Of a DNA stretch of 64,000 bases, positions 43,593 to 53,176 are shown one piece after another. The DNA comes from Paenibacillus sp. IHBB 10380 (GTDB lineage: Bacteria > Bacillota > Bacilli > Paenibacillales > Paenibacillaceae). Every line of letters starts with the position of its first letter. The first letter of the stretch is position 1. The position numbers were made by a program, and so were the translations under genes. The notes under the pieces are model-generated. The model saw only the letters and a list, made by a program, of their open reading frames with translations. It had not been told where the DNA came from and ran no database searches. Location: contig NZ_CP010976.1 of the NCBI RefSeq assembly GCF_000949425.1, positions 5,456,001 through 5,520,000 on the forward strand, given 5' to 3'.

Positions 43593-45884
43593 TTGGGCAA
43601 GCATCCATGGAGGAGATATTTACAATATGGCTGTATATGTGGGGTTTGTGCAGTGATACCGATCTTAATATGGAATATGAATCAATCAGGGGGCATTAGA
43701 CCGATAACATCTGCTATAACACCAACGAATGAAGTTCAGTTAGTAGAGCCAACGGAAGTGAACAGTGGAAGCCTTCTACAGCCAGGTGATGAGATTAGAA
43801 TGAGGACGAGAGGGGCCTATTTCTCGCAGCAACTCTCTAAGAGAACCCAGATCGAAGCTTTGAAAGTCCAATATTACGGCAAAGAGGGAGAAGCTTTTCA
43901 GGTGGAATCGGTAGGTAACGAAATGTTGTCTGTACAATCCGATGATCGGGGGACGTTATGGATCCCCACCTGGTATACAACAGAGGCTTCTAGTCAGGTG
44001 GAGCGCAGCGATCCGAGCTATGTTACATTACACCCACAGACGAATCTATCTCTGTCACCAGAGAGTACCTTGAAATGGCCGTTAGCAGGTAGGGGTGACC
44101 AGCGTATATGTATAGCAAAGTGGAATGACTGGTATGGTGTGATCGTAAGTCCTACCTTATGGCATAATGAATATGATATTTTCCGCCCAGTATTGCTATG
44201 GGTGCATGAGAAAGATATTCTGGACAAACAGCTCGTCCAGAAGCGATTATTTGATCCAGATTCAAATATAACGACTGACGTTGTTCGTAATATCACGGAA
44301 ATGATGCTGACAGAAGGTAAGAGTCAAACTTTTGTAAGGAACTTGTTAGGTGAACCTCATTACATAGAAACGTCAGATAATTTGGAACAGACGGGAGTTC
44401 CAATGCAACTTGGTGTAACGTGGAGGTATGAACGTTCAGATGCCAACTTTACTGTAACATTCTCTGCGGAAGGTCAGCTCAAGCGGATGAATTGGATTTT
44501 GCCGACAAAGGGGAAGTCATGGAGCAATCTCTCTTCAGGGAATGACTACTATTTCACCTATGATTTCCTTACGACACCGCTTCCTTCTACGCTGGATTGG
44601 ACTCATGTGTGGCGTAACCAAGGGGATTTGAATTTCACTTATTTGATCGGTGCGAATAAAGAGGTTCTCTTAATTAAAGGGGATGACGGTGGTTTTAGTG
44701 GTATGCATAATGATTCCAGCATATATGCGATGAATAGACACACAGGTGAGAAACTATGGCAATTAGATGCTGGATTTGGCTGGATCACGGCTAAGCTAGA
44801 TCATTCAGGAGAGAATGTGACCGTCTTTTCCGATTATGACCCTGGTATGAAGGAGTATGTAACTAGAATACAACACATTCGTCTATCCGACGGTAACGTG
44901 CTGTGGCAATACAATCCTTCGTTAGGAGACGGGGGGATTGAAATGACAGCCACTCGGGATTCTATTCTTGTGTATGATCGGCAAGGACCTGAAGATACGA
45001 CAAGAAAGCTGATTGTACTGGATAGTGAGACTGGCAAGGTGAAGTGGGAGAAGAAGCTGAACGATAATGATCAAATGCTAAATGATGGACAGCAGGATCA
45101 ATACGTTCTTATCCAGCAGGATCAACAGCTTCAAGCGCTTGATTCAGATACGGGTTCCATAGTGTGGAAACGTGAGGTGAGCGATCAGATTGTCACCAAT
45201 CCGGAGGGAGACCCTTACTATGCTGGGGGTGAACGTATCGATCCGTTTGTTCCTAGGAGTTCGAAACGTTGGGTGTTACTAGGAGATCAGTGGCTTCTAA
45301 TAGATATGATCTCAGGGAAGCATCTGGCTGCGTACACTGCCAAGTTAGGGGAGCGCTTCGAGGTGATCGACGAAAGGTATCTACTAGTACAGCGATCGGC
45401 TGATCATGAGCAATTCAATGGAGATGGCGTTGAAACGATCTTCTATGATACTAAGAACAATAAGGCATTATGGACCATCAAAGGATTAGCTTCTAAGGGT
45501 GTTATAGAGGGAATCAGGATGTACCTTGTCGTCAATGGAGTTCCGACATCAGTGGATACAGAGAGTGGGAAGGTCATCTGGCAGATGGATACAACGTCTG
45601 GTGCCGGCGATTATCTTGCAGAATTTACAGTAAGTAGTTACGTGGTTACGGATCAATATCTGCTCTTGCCCTATGGTACAGACCTTTTGTTACTTGGTAA
45701 GAATGACGGTAAGGTCATCGGACGTATTCAAAATATAAGAACAGGATACGCAGAACTTCGTGAGCAAGAGACGAGGAATGGGACTATGAATAGAATAGGT
45801 AATGAGGTTTATGTTGGCACAGCTAACGGAGGTTTTACACGATTTAATATAGATAGACTATTTAATGTTGACAAAAATCGATAA
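43593..45884 (+). CDS. Membrane-anchored PQQ-like beta-propeller protein
   Basis: TTG 43593 follows GAGGGGGATT. An N-terminal membrane segment lies at residues 10-27 (YGCICGVCAVIPILIW). Residues 45-140 form a beta-rich domain of unknown family, and residues about 240-760 contain PQQ-type blades (HTGEKLWQLDAG; LSDGNVLWQYNP; DSETGKVKWEKK; DTGSIVWKRE; ESGKVIWQMD). The protein lies outside the membrane. Blades of this type often act as scaffolds without binding PQQ. No operon partner is visible. Confidence 0.85.
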   Translation: MGKHPWRRYLQYGCICGVCAVIPILIWNMNQSGGIRPITSAITPTNEVQLVEPTEVNSGSLLQPGDEIRMRTRGAYFSQQLSKRTQIEALKVQYYGKEGEAFQVESVGNEMLSVQSDDRGTLWIPTWYTTEASSQVERSDPSYVTLHPQTNLSLSPESTLKWPLAGRGDQRICIAKWNDWYGVIVSPTLWHNEYDIFRPVLLWVHEKDILDKQLVQKRLFDPDSNITTDVVRNITEMMLTEGKSQTFVRNLLGEPHYIETSDNLEQTGVPMQLGVTWRYERSDANFTVTFSAEGQLKRMNWILPTKGKSWSNLSSGNDYYFTYDFLTTPLPSTLDWTHVWRNQGDLNFTYLIGANKEVLLIKGDDGGFSGMHNDSSIYAMNRHTGEKLWQLDAGFGWITAKLDHSGENVTVFSDYDPGMKEYVTRIQHIRLSDGNVLWQYNPSLGDGGIEMTATRDSILVYDRQGPEDTTRKLIVLDSETGKVKWEKKLNDNDQMLNDGQQDQYVLIQQDQQLQALDSDTGSIVWKREVSDQIVTNPEGDPYYAGGERIDPFVPRSSKRWVLLGDQWLLIDMISGKHLAAYTAKLGERFEVIDERYLLVQRSADHEQFNGDGVETIFYDTKNNKALWTIKGLASKGVIEGIRMYLVVNGVPTSVDTESGKVIWQMDTTSGAGDYLAEFTVSSYVVTDQYLLLPYGTDLLLLGKNDGKVIGRIQNIRTGYAELREQETRNGTMNRIGNEVYVGTANGGFTRFNIDRLFNVDKNR

Positions 45885-45906
45885 TTTAAATACAATGATT
45901 TCATAA

Positions 45907-45921
45907 GGAAACACTGTTTCC
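45907..45921. promoter_or_regulatory. TetR-type operator before the TetR gene
   Basis: GGAAACACTGTTTCC is a perfect inverted repeat around one central base. Its pattern GGWAACA-N-TGTTWCC recurs at 46666. Confidence 0.7.
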
Positions 45922-45974
45922 GAAACGCGCTTAAGCTTTATTTTTAAAAAAATTTTAAGGAAGTGCACCGAATC

Positions 45975-46613
45975 ATGTCTAAACCACTGCATTCCTATAA
46001 AACTTACCCGGAAGTGAAGCTTCAACAGCAACAATTACTTCGTAAAAATGTAATCGATGCTGCGTGTCTCCTCCTTTTAGAGGAAGGTCCTGAGTCAGTT
46101 ACAGTACGGCGGGTCGCTCAGAAATTAAGTTGTTCAACAAAAATTATTTACAGTATTTTTGGAAGTAAAGATGGTCTTGCCAATGAAATGTACATGGACG
46201 GATGTCGTCTATTAGCTGAAACATTTCAACAAGTACCGGACACAGCGAAAGTACTTGATGATCTAACTGCTATAAGTTGGTCTTATTGGCAATTTGCACA
46301 GCTTCATTCTGGTTATTACAAAATGATGTTCGGTGGGGCGTTATCTGATTTCAAGCCGGATGAAAAAAGCCTTGAGGGAACTACTACTGCACTATTTCGA
46401 ATCCAGCAAACTGTAATACGCGCTATTGAGCAAGGTGAATTAGAAGACAATGATCCGCTACTGGTTGTCCAAATGCTTTGGTCTGCTTTACACGGGGTTA
46501 TACATCTTTATTTTGCTGGTCATTTTTCTGAATTAAGTATGGCTCAAGAGGTCTATGCATTTACTCTAAATAAGACGCTCTCTGCACTAAAGACATCCTC
46601 ATTTCAATCATAA
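45975..46613 (+). CDS. TetR-family regulator (WHG-type C-terminal domain)
   Basis: ATG 45975 follows AAGGAAG; an upstream GTG is less likely. The 212-aa protein has the TetR helix-turn-helix at residues 20-65 (VIDAACLLLLEEGPESVTVRRVAQKLSCSTKIIYSIFGSKDGL) and a helical ligand domain with YYKMMFGG, a pattern seen in WHG-type members. It probably represses itself and the short-chain dehydrogenase downstream through the paired palindromes. Confidence 0.9.
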   Translation: MSKPLHSYKTYPEVKLQQQQLLRKNVIDAACLLLLEEGPESVTVRRVAQKLSCSTKIIYSIFGSKDGLANEMYMDGCRLLAETFQQVPDTAKVLDDLTAISWSYWQFAQLHSGYYKMMFGGALSDFKPDEKSLEGTTTALFRIQQTVIRAIEQGELEDNDPLLVVQMLWSALHGVIHLYFAGHFSELSMAQEVYAFTLNKTLSALKTSSFQS

Positions 46614-46625
46614 AAGATTGAGTAT

Positions 46626-46653
46626 ACTGAAGTCGTTATAAGATGACTTCAGT
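46626..46653 (+). terminator. Terminator of the TetR gene
   Basis: ACTGAAGTC pairs with GACTTCAGT, followed by TAATTATT; a weak T run. It implies that the next gene has its own promoter. Confidence 0.6.
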
Positions 46654-46665
46654 TAATTATTAGCT

Positions 46666-46686
46666 TTCGGTAACAGTGTTACCGAA
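46666..46686. promoter_or_regulatory. TetR-type operator before the SDR gene
   Basis: TTCGGTAACA-G-TGTTACCGAA is a perfect 10-base inverted repeat around one base, sharing GGWAACA-N-TGTTWCC with the site before the TetR gene. Confidence 0.8.
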
Positions 46687-46718
46687 ATAAAATTACGTTA
46701 CTATGGAGGTTGATTATT

Positions 46719-47504
46719 ATGTTCACGTATTCAAACAAAACTGCTCTCATCACAGGGGCGTCATCCGGCATTGGTGAAACATTCGCCTATTCGCTGGCAG
46801 CCAAGAAATGTAATCTCATTTTGGTCGCACGCAATGAAGAGAAATTGAAGGCATTAGCTACAGTGCTTTCAACTACCTACAAGGTTAAGATAACGGTAAT
46901 TGCACTTGATCTTTCTACACCAGGCGCATCACAAGATTTACTCCATGAGGTTCAAAAGCAGCAATTAAAGGTTGATCTCTTAATTAACAATGCAGGCTTT
47001 GCTACCTATGGATACTTTGAGCAGGTTTCAGGAAATCGGCAGCATGAGGAAGTGATGCTTAATGTCACTGCTTTAGTCGATATCACGCATGCATTCATGC
47101 CTGATCTGTTACGTAATCGAGATGGTGGGTTAATCAATGTGTCTTCCACTGCCGCCTTTCAGCCGGATCCTTATATGGCAGTTTATGGAGCAACGAAAGC
47201 GTTCGTACTCTCCTTTAGTGAAGCACTTTGGGCTGAAAACCGTAAACGTGGGCTTAAGGTTCTTGCACTCTGTCCGGGCGCAACAGAAACTGCATTTTTT
47301 GATGTTGTTGACTCAAGTGAAGCATCCGTTGGCTCCAGACAAACGCCAAATACCGTCGTAAATAATGCTTTAAGAGCACTCGAGAAAGGGCGTAGTCATA
47401 TTATATCCGGTCGCCAAAATTATTTAATAGCCCAGGTTTCAAGACTTTTCTCTCGTCAATTTATGTTAGGAATCGTTGAACGTACTCTCCGACCACAGAA
47501 TTAA
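46719..47504 (+). CDS. Short-chain dehydrogenase/reductase
   Basis: ATG 46719 follows TGGAGGTTG. The 261-aa SDR has the cofactor motif TGASSGIGE at about residues 11-19, NNAGFATYG near 88, a serine in NVSSTAAF, and the active-site YGATKAFV. An arginine after strand 2 (ARNEEKL) points to NADP(H). It belongs to the classical DltE/YqjQ-like group; the substrate is unknown. Expression is probably induced when the upstream TetR protein binds its ligand. Confidence 0.93.
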   Translation: MFTYSNKTALITGASSGIGETFAYSLAAKKCNLILVARNEEKLKALATVLSTTYKVKITVIALDLSTPGASQDLLHEVQKQQLKVDLLINNAGFATYGYFEQVSGNRQHEEVMLNVTALVDITHAFMPDLLRNRDGGLINVSSTAAFQPDPYMAVYGATKAFVLSFSEALWAENRKRGLKVLALCPGATETAFFDVVDSSEASVGSRQTPNTVVNNALRALEKGRSHIISGRQNYLIAQVSRLFSRQFMLGIVERTLRPQN

Positions 47505-47620
47505 ATCTAAATGCTTGCAGTGTGAATGGTAGAAAATTTCTCGAAAGAAGAAGAATGACAACCGTTTCTAATTTTTGATGAAATGGCACTCTAAGATGGT
47601 GAAGTGATTGGAAAACTATA

Positions 47621-47659
47621 AAAAGCAGCTCGTTCCTTGTCAAAGGATGGGCTGCTTTT
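47621..47659 (+). terminator. Terminator of the SDR gene
   Basis: AAAAGCAGC pairs with GCTGCTTTT, with inner pairing CCTTGTCAAAGG. Confidence 0.7.
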
Positions 47660-47775
47660 GCTCATTTCCTTACTTTTTTGATGATCAAAAATATAACTTC
47701 TTCTACTAATACGAGAATCATTCTGTGGCAAAGGGAGCATTTTATGATAAATAAATCGACAAATTCCGGTTTTTG

Positions 47776-47805
47776 TTGACAAAAGTCACAGTTTTCTTAT
47801 AGGAT
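47776..47805 (+). promoter_or_regulatory. Candidate promoter of the nucleoside operon
   Basis: TTGACA and TAGGAT stand 18 bases apart, 34 bases before the BMP gene start. Confidence 0.5.
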
Positions 47806-47839
47806 AAGCTAAACAGAAGAAAAAAAGGGGAGATTCCAG

Positions 47840-48877
47840 ATGAAAAGAAGTTTATCGTTCGTATTATCCGTGATTATGCTGACTGTTTTACTAGCCGCAT
47901 GTGGATCAAATACCGCAAAAGACGAACAATCGACAAATTCCGGAGCGGGAGATCAGGCTAAGACGAAGAAGATTGCTCTGGTATTACCTGAAAAAATAGG
48001 AGTAAACCCATTTTTCGTTCAAATGGATGAAGGTTTTAATAAAGCGGGGGCTGAATTCGGAGTAGAAGTGAAAACGATCCAATCTACAGACCCAGCGGCA
48101 TTTGAACAAAATTTGCGTGCAGCAGTCGCAGAGAACTATGACCTGATCATCACAGCAACATTTCAGGCAGAGGATGCTCTGAAGAAGGTGGCTACAGAGA
48201 ATTCTGATAAGTCATTTGCTATTGTTGATGTAACCGTTGATCTACCCAATGTACGTAGCGTAGGTTTCCGTGAATATGAAGCTGCATACTTGTTAGGTGC
48301 AACAGCAGGTTTGTCGACCAAGACGAACATCGTCGGTATGGTAGCTGCTGTTGATATTCCACTTATTAAGAAATTCACTGAGGGATTTCGTCAAGGGCTG
48401 GCATCGACCAATCCAACTGCTGAATTCCTTGTCAACTATGTAGGTGGATTTGCAGATCCCGCTAAGGCTAAAGAATTAGCATTGGTGACTGCTGGTAAAG
48501 GGGCCGACTTCATTGCTGGTGCTGCGGCAACAAGCGACTTAGGCGTATTCGAAGCTGCTAAAGAAAAGGGCTTCTATACATCAGGTCAGGACGTGGACCG
48601 TACGGAGCTTGATCCTGAGCACATCGTGTTGTCACAGTTGAAATCCACAGATACAGTAACCTATGAAACTGTAAAAGATTTCGTTAACGATAAATTCGAA
48701 TTTGGCGCAGTGAACTACGGTTTGAAAGAGGATGGTGTCGGTGTGACATTCATTACTCGTGATAGCAAGTCAGCTCTTAGTCCGTTCATCGGGCAAGAAG
48801 TTATTGATAAGGTAAAGAAAATTCGTGATGATATCGTAGCAGGTACAATTGAAGTTAAAGATCCGCTACAGCAATAA
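47840..48877 (+). CDS. BMP-family lipoprotein, nucleoside ABC transporter
   Basis: The ATG follows AAAAGGGGAG. The N-terminus is a lipoprotein signal (LTVLLAAC, modified cysteine at 21). The mature part is a BMP/PnrA-type purine nucleoside-binding domain: KIALVLPEKIGVNPFFVQMDEG, SFAIVDVTVDLPNVRSVGFREYEAAYLLG, and GADFIAGAA. It captures nucleosides at the cell surface for the ATPase and two permeases downstream. The 345-aa length is normal. Confidence 0.93.
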   Translation: MKRSLSFVLSVIMLTVLLAACGSNTAKDEQSTNSGAGDQAKTKKIALVLPEKIGVNPFFVQMDEGFNKAGAEFGVEVKTIQSTDPAAFEQNLRAAVAENYDLIITATFQAEDALKKVATENSDKSFAIVDVTVDLPNVRSVGFREYEAAYLLGATAGLSTKTNIVGMVAAVDIPLIKKFTEGFRQGLASTNPTAEFLVNYVGGFADPAKAKELALVTAGKGADFIAGAAATSDLGVFEAAKEKGFYTSGQDVDRTELDPEHIVLSQLKSTDTVTYETVKDFVNDKFEFGAVNYGLKEDGVGVTFITRDSKSALSPFIGQEVIDKVKKIRDDIVAGTIEVKDPLQQ

Positions 48878-49000
48878 TTACGGTGTGTACGGAGTGGCAA
48901 GTTATTGCCGGTTGCCAATGAGCAGCCGGCTTTGCTGTCACTATCGGTTGCTTATATATGAATTGTAAACGTGGAGACAAAAGAGGAAGGAGCATGGGCT

Positions 49001-50500
49001 ATGCTGCTGCAGATGGGGAATATAACGAAACAATATGGTGGAGTTATCGCCAATCAAGGTGTGAATTTTGATTTGGTAGAAGGTGAAGTACATGCACTGG
49101 TCGGCGAGAATGGTGCGGGTAAAACGACGTTGATGCGTATTTTATATGGTATGGAGCAGCCAACCTCAGGCACAGTCAAGATACGGGGAAACAATGTCTC
49201 CTTTGCTAATCCCGCTAAGGCAATGGCGAGTGGGGTTGGTATGGTGCATCAGCATTTCATGTTGTTTCCCTCTTTCACGGTTGCAGAGAATATTGTTATT
49301 GGGCGTGAACCGGCTGCAGGGTTAAGATTTGATCGTAAAGCGGCCGCTAAACTTGTGGAAGAGCTAGGTAGACGTTATGGTATGCCGGTGGACCCATGGG
49401 CTAAACTATCTGATTGTCCCATGGGAATGCAACAGAGAGTCGAGATTCTTAAGGTGTTATATCAGGGAGCGGACATTATTGTATTGGATGAGCCTACGGG
49501 AGCCTTGACCCCATTAGAGGTCAAGGAACTATTGGCGAATGTGAAGGCGTTAGCTCTTCAGGGTAAAAGCTTCATTCTTATTACTCACAAGCTCCATGAG
49601 GTGATGGAAGTTGCGGATCGGATTACAGTATTGCGTGATGGACAGGTTACGGGAACCCTTGCTGCGGCGGATACAGATATAGAACAACTATCTCGTTTGA
49701 TGGTTGGGAGAGATCTTATTTCACTGGATAAGAAGCCAGTCTCATTGGGAGAACCCGTTCTGGAAATACAGGGACTTGGTATTACAGGGCTCAAGGGTAA
49801 GCCGTTACTTCAAGATATTCATCTACAGGTTCGGGCAGGCGAAATCGTAGGTGTCGCAGGCATATCTGGAAATGGTCAATCGGAGCTCATTCAAGCAATT
49901 TCAGGCATTCGGAAGGGCGATGTAGGAACTATTCGTTTAGCAGGTATGGACACTGCCGGACTGACTGTTCGGGATATTCGTGAACGTGGACTGGCACATA
50001 TTCCAGAAGATCGCTATTTGTGGGGCGCGGCTAAAGACGCTACTGTGCTGGACAATGGGCTGATGGGTCATCATCATAAGTTTCAGAATCGGGGCATAGT
50101 TACGCACAAAGCGGCGCGTAATACAGTAGGGCAATGGATTCGGCAGTTCGGCATTAAGGCAGGTTCCATGGATGATAAGGTTCAGCATTTATCCGGGGGA
50201 AATTTGCAGAAGCTTATTGCTGCCCGTGAATTTGCGCAAGAGACGCCGTTTCTAATCGCTGCTGAACCTACGCGCGGGGTGGATATCGGAGCGATGGAGA
50301 TTATTCATACTGAGCTTATTCGTAAAAGGGATGCCGGGGCTGGAATTCTACTTGTGTCCTCTGAGCTAACCGAGATTCTACAACTATCCGATCGGATAGT
50401 CGTGATGTATGAAGGAGAAGTGGTTGGTGAGTTGTCTGCTTTGGAAGCAACGGAAGAGAAGATCAGTCTGCTAATGGCAGGGGGGAAACAACGGACATGA
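49001..50500 (+). CDS. ABC transporter ATPase, nucleoside type (duplicated)
   Basis: ATG 49001 follows GGAAGGAG at 8 bases; the GTG at 48971 has no such site. The 499-aa protein has two ATPase domains, as in sugar and nucleoside importers: Walker A GENGAGKTT, Walker B IIVLDEPTGALTP in the first; GISGNGQSE and a signature LSGGNLQKLIAAREF in the second. The first half carries a changed signature region (CPMGMQQRVEILK), typical for this family. It powers the BMP-linked importer. Its stop overlaps the first permease start by four bases. Confidence 0.93.
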   Translation: MLLQMGNITKQYGGVIANQGVNFDLVEGEVHALVGENGAGKTTLMRILYGMEQPTSGTVKIRGNNVSFANPAKAMASGVGMVHQHFMLFPSFTVAENIVIGREPAAGLRFDRKAAAKLVEELGRRYGMPVDPWAKLSDCPMGMQQRVEILKVLYQGADIIVLDEPTGALTPLEVKELLANVKALALQGKSFILITHKLHEVMEVADRITVLRDGQVTGTLAAADTDIEQLSRLMVGRDLISLDKKPVSLGEPVLEIQGLGITGLKGKPLLQDIHLQVRAGEIVGVAGISGNGQSELIQAISGIRKGDVGTIRLAGMDTAGLTVRDIRERGLAHIPEDRYLWGAAKDATVLDNGLMGHHHKFQNRGIVTHKAARNTVGQWIRQFGIKAGSMDDKVQHLSGGNLQKLIAAREFAQETPFLIAAEPTRGVDIGAMEIIHTELIRKRDAGAGILLVSSELTEILQLSDRIVVMYEGEVVGELSALEATEEKISLLMAGGKQRT

Positions 50501-51564
50501 GTGTTATTAAACAGAGCCTACGCGGACTGATACAGCCGCTACTGGCTATTATTATTGGTTTAGTGGCTGGAGCTATTGCTATTCTGATTGTTGGCGGCTC
50601 CATAACCGAGACTTACGTGGAAATGTGGAATGGGGCGTTCGGTAGTTTTTATTTTCTAACGAATACGCTCGCGCGTGCAACACCCATTATTCTGGCAGGG
50701 TTAGGTATTGCACTGGCATTCCGTGCAGGCTTCTTTAATATGGGAGCAGAAGGACAGATGGTTCTGGGAGGAATATCTGCTGCGCTTACGGCACTTTACC
50801 TTCCAGGACCCGGTTGGCTTGTGTTGATTGTGTCCATTGTAGCCGGCATTGTAGCTGGCGGATTGTGGTCTGTTCTGGCGGGTTGGCTCGATGCACGGTT
50901 CGGAATGAACCTTCTTATTACGACATTACTACTTAATTATATTGCGATTCTCTTTGCAGGATATCTGGTCGCTTATCCATTCAAAGATACGACGGGTTCT
51001 GCCGCTATGGCACAGTCAGCGATGATTGATCAGAGTGTATGGTTGCCTAAGTTATTTCAAGGTATGGGTCTTCATGCCGGGTTTATTCTTGCTATTGTGG
51101 CTGCTCTATTATTGTATGTTTTTATGAAGAAGACGGTAGCCGGATATGAGATTAGAATGCTAGGTAACAACCCACTCTTTGCCTCTTATGGTGGAGTGCG
51201 GCGAGGACGCATGATGATGATCGCAATGCTCGTTAGTGGTGGACTTGCAGGTCTTGCAGGAGCGGGTGAAGTGCTAGGTACGCAGTACCGATTCCTAGAT
51301 GGCTCCTTATCCTCGGCTAGTTATGCTTGGAGTGGTATTATGGCCACGCTACTAGCGAGTTCTCATCCTCTAGGTACGGCGCTTGCAGCCATTCTACTTG
51401 CTGCTTTACAGACTGGTGCGATGGGCGTTGAACGAAATACGGAAGTGCCACTAGAAGTGGCAAGTGTGATTCAGGCGGTACTCACATTATTCGTATCTGC
51501 AAGAATAGGATATACATTCTGGAAGCGCAGAAAGGAGAAACAATCGAATGGAACAACTTCTTGA
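50497..51564 (+). CDS. ABC permease, nucleoside importer, subunit 1
   Basis: The ATG overlaps the ATPase stop. About nine membrane helices in 355 residues, with GLGIALAFRAGFFNMGAEGQMVLGG, the BPD_transp_2 signature, and the cytoplasmic coupling segment VAGYEIRMLGNNPLFASYGG. It forms the channel with the next gene product, whose start it overlaps by 17 bases. Confidence 0.93.
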   Translation: MSVIKQSLRGLIQPLLAIIIGLVAGAIAILIVGGSITETYVEMWNGAFGSFYFLTNTLARATPIILAGLGIALAFRAGFFNMGAEGQMVLGGISAALTALYLPGPGWLVLIVSIVAGIVAGGLWSVLAGWLDARFGMNLLITTLLLNYIAILFAGYLVAYPFKDTTGSAAMAQSAMIDQSVWLPKLFQGMGLHAGFILAIVAALLLYVFMKKTVAGYEIRMLGNNPLFASYGGVRRGRMMMIAMLVSGGLAGLAGAGEVLGTQYRFLDGSLSSASYAWSGIMATLLASSHPLGTALAAILLAALQTGAMGVERNTEVPLEVASVIQAVLTLFVSARIGYTFWKRRKEKQSNGTTS

Positions 51565-52471
51565 TGCCGCTCTATTCAGTTCCATGCTGCGCGTAGTGAC
51601 TCCGATTTTACTTGCTGCATTAGGTGGGGCGCTCTGTTCCAGAGTGGGCCTGTTTAATGTAGCCTTGGAAGGATTCGTTCTTGTGGGTGCATTCTCGGGA
51701 ATCGTGGGTAACTATCTCTTTGGTAATGTATGGATTGCGGTATTGTTTGCGGTATTATGTGTCATGCTGTTTTCGCTAATATTTGGTTATATTAGTATTA
51801 ATCTTAAGGCTAATGTTATTGTTGTCGGGATTTCGTTGAACTTTTTGGCTGCTGGCCTCACGACCTTTTTGTTGCGGGCGATCTTTGATGTTAAGGGAGC
51901 TTATTATGATAACAATATGGTGGGACTTCCGAAATGGGACATCCCCTTTATCCAGGATATTCCTTGGTTAGGTAGCGTTATTTCGGGGCAAAGCCCACTC
52001 GTTTATTTAGCGCTTATCTTAGTTGCCGTGCTACAGTTCTTCTTGTTCAAGACCATCTCAGGCTTTCGGATGCGTTCGGTTGGGGAGAACCCAGTAGCCG
52101 CGCAAAGTATCGGGATTAAAGTACGCAAGCATCAGTATAGTGCTGTACTGGCATGTGGGGTGCTCTGTGGTTTGGCTGGAGCGCAACTATCGCTAGGGCA
52201 GGTAACGATGTTTACAGAGGGCATGACGGCAGGGCGAGGTTTCATTGCACTTGTAGCTACGATGCTTGGACAGGCAAGTCCGATAGGTGTGATGGCATCG
52301 AGCATGTTGTTTGGATTTATGGACGCTTTAGGTATACGTCTTCAAGGCTTCTCTATGCCGTCGCACTTTACACAAATGCTACCTTATATAGTAACGCTAA
52401 TCGCGATGTTCTTCTTCAAAGATCGAAGTTATCTAGAGGATGCACATAAAGCAGGCGGAAGCTCACGTTAG
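51548..52471 (+). CDS. ABC permease, nucleoside importer, subunit 2
   Basis: The ATG follows AAAGGAG and overlaps the first permease gene. The 307-aa protein has the same family pattern (LAALGGALCSRVGLFNVALEGFVLVG; SGFRMRSVGENPVAAQSIGI). It completes the four-part BMP-type importer. Confidence 0.93.
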   Translation: MEQLLDAALFSSMLRVVTPILLAALGGALCSRVGLFNVALEGFVLVGAFSGIVGNYLFGNVWIAVLFAVLCVMLFSLIFGYISINLKANVIVVGISLNFLAAGLTTFLLRAIFDVKGAYYDNNMVGLPKWDIPFIQDIPWLGSVISGQSPLVYLALILVAVLQFFLFKTISGFRMRSVGENPVAAQSIGIKVRKHQYSAVLACGVLCGLAGAQLSLGQVTMFTEGMTAGRGFIALVATMLGQASPIGVMASSMLFGFMDALGIRLQGFSMPSHFTQMLPYIVTLIAMFFFKDRSYLEDAHKAGGSSR

Positions 52472-52500
52472 AAAGATAGGAATACAGGAGGATGCCCACA

Positions 52501-53175
52501 TTGCATACAAAAGCTGATCGTCTAAAATCTGCAAAAGCCCCCAAGGTTCAGCAGTTGGATACTACGCTACAACATCGTTTGCCTCCTGGGCAGTCATTGA
52601 CCGAGAAGTTTCCCATATTGCATGAAGGTGAAGTGCCTGAATACGATTTGGCAACTTGGAATCTTCGCATATTTGGAGAGGTCGAAGAGGAAAGAACCTT
52701 TAGCTATGAAGATCTGAAGGCGATGCCCCAGTCTAATACGGTTAGTGATATTCACTGTGTAACGCGTTGGTCCAAGTTCGATACCCCTTGGGAGGGTGTA
52801 CGCTTCACGGATTTATTAAAGGTTATCCAAGTGAAGCCGGAGGCTCAGTTCGTTATGATTCATGCTGATCCTGAATACGATACGAATCTTCCGCTAGTAG
52901 ATTTGATGAATGATGATGTTTTGTTAGCTTTTAACTTTGATAATAAGCCTTTAACGGCTAAACATGGCTGGCCATTACGACTTGTTGTACCGCATTTATA
53001 TTTCTGGAAGAGTGCGAAGTGGATCCGTGGAATTGAGTTCATGCGTGAGGACCGTCAAGGCTTCTGGGAAAGTAATGGTTTCCATAATACGGCTGACCCA
53101 TTTCTTGAGCAACGTTTCTCAGGTGAAGATATTCCAATTCCCGAAGATGAATGGAGACGGAAGGAGTTCGATTAA
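52501..53175 (+). CDS. Molybdopterin-dependent oxidoreductase, sulfite oxidase-like
   Basis: TTG 52501 stands eight bases after GGAGG; an ATG at 52492 overlaps that site. The 224-aa protein is a single sulfite-oxidase-type Moco domain: DLATWNLRIFGEVEEERTFSYEDLKAMP, DIHCVTRWSKFDTPWEGVRF with the molybdenum-ligating C86, then GWPLRLVVPHLYFWKSAKWIRGIEF. It resembles B. subtilis YuiH. No Tat signal, so it is probably cytoplasmic. Its place between nucleoside permeases and a nucleoside phosphorylase is unusual; the substrate is unknown. Confidence 0.88.
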   Translation: MHTKADRLKSAKAPKVQQLDTTLQHRLPPGQSLTEKFPILHEGEVPEYDLATWNLRIFGEVEEERTFSYEDLKAMPQSNTVSDIHCVTRWSKFDTPWEGVRFTDLLKVIQVKPEAQFVMIHADPEYDTNLPLVDLMNDDVLLAFNFDNKPLTAKHGWPLRLVVPHLYFWKSAKWIRGIEFMREDRQGFWESNGFHNTADPFLEQRFSGEDIPIPEDEWRRKEFD

Positions 53176-53176
53176 G

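Noticed and set aside
52153..52449. Plus-strand ORF inside the second permease gene
   Set aside because: Out-of-frame shadow of a clear ABC permease.
52964..53176. Long N-terminal extension of the nucleoside phosphorylase
   Set aside because: It overlaps the Moco oxidoreductase gene in another frame; ATG 53177 has a good ribosome site and begins the family-like sequence.
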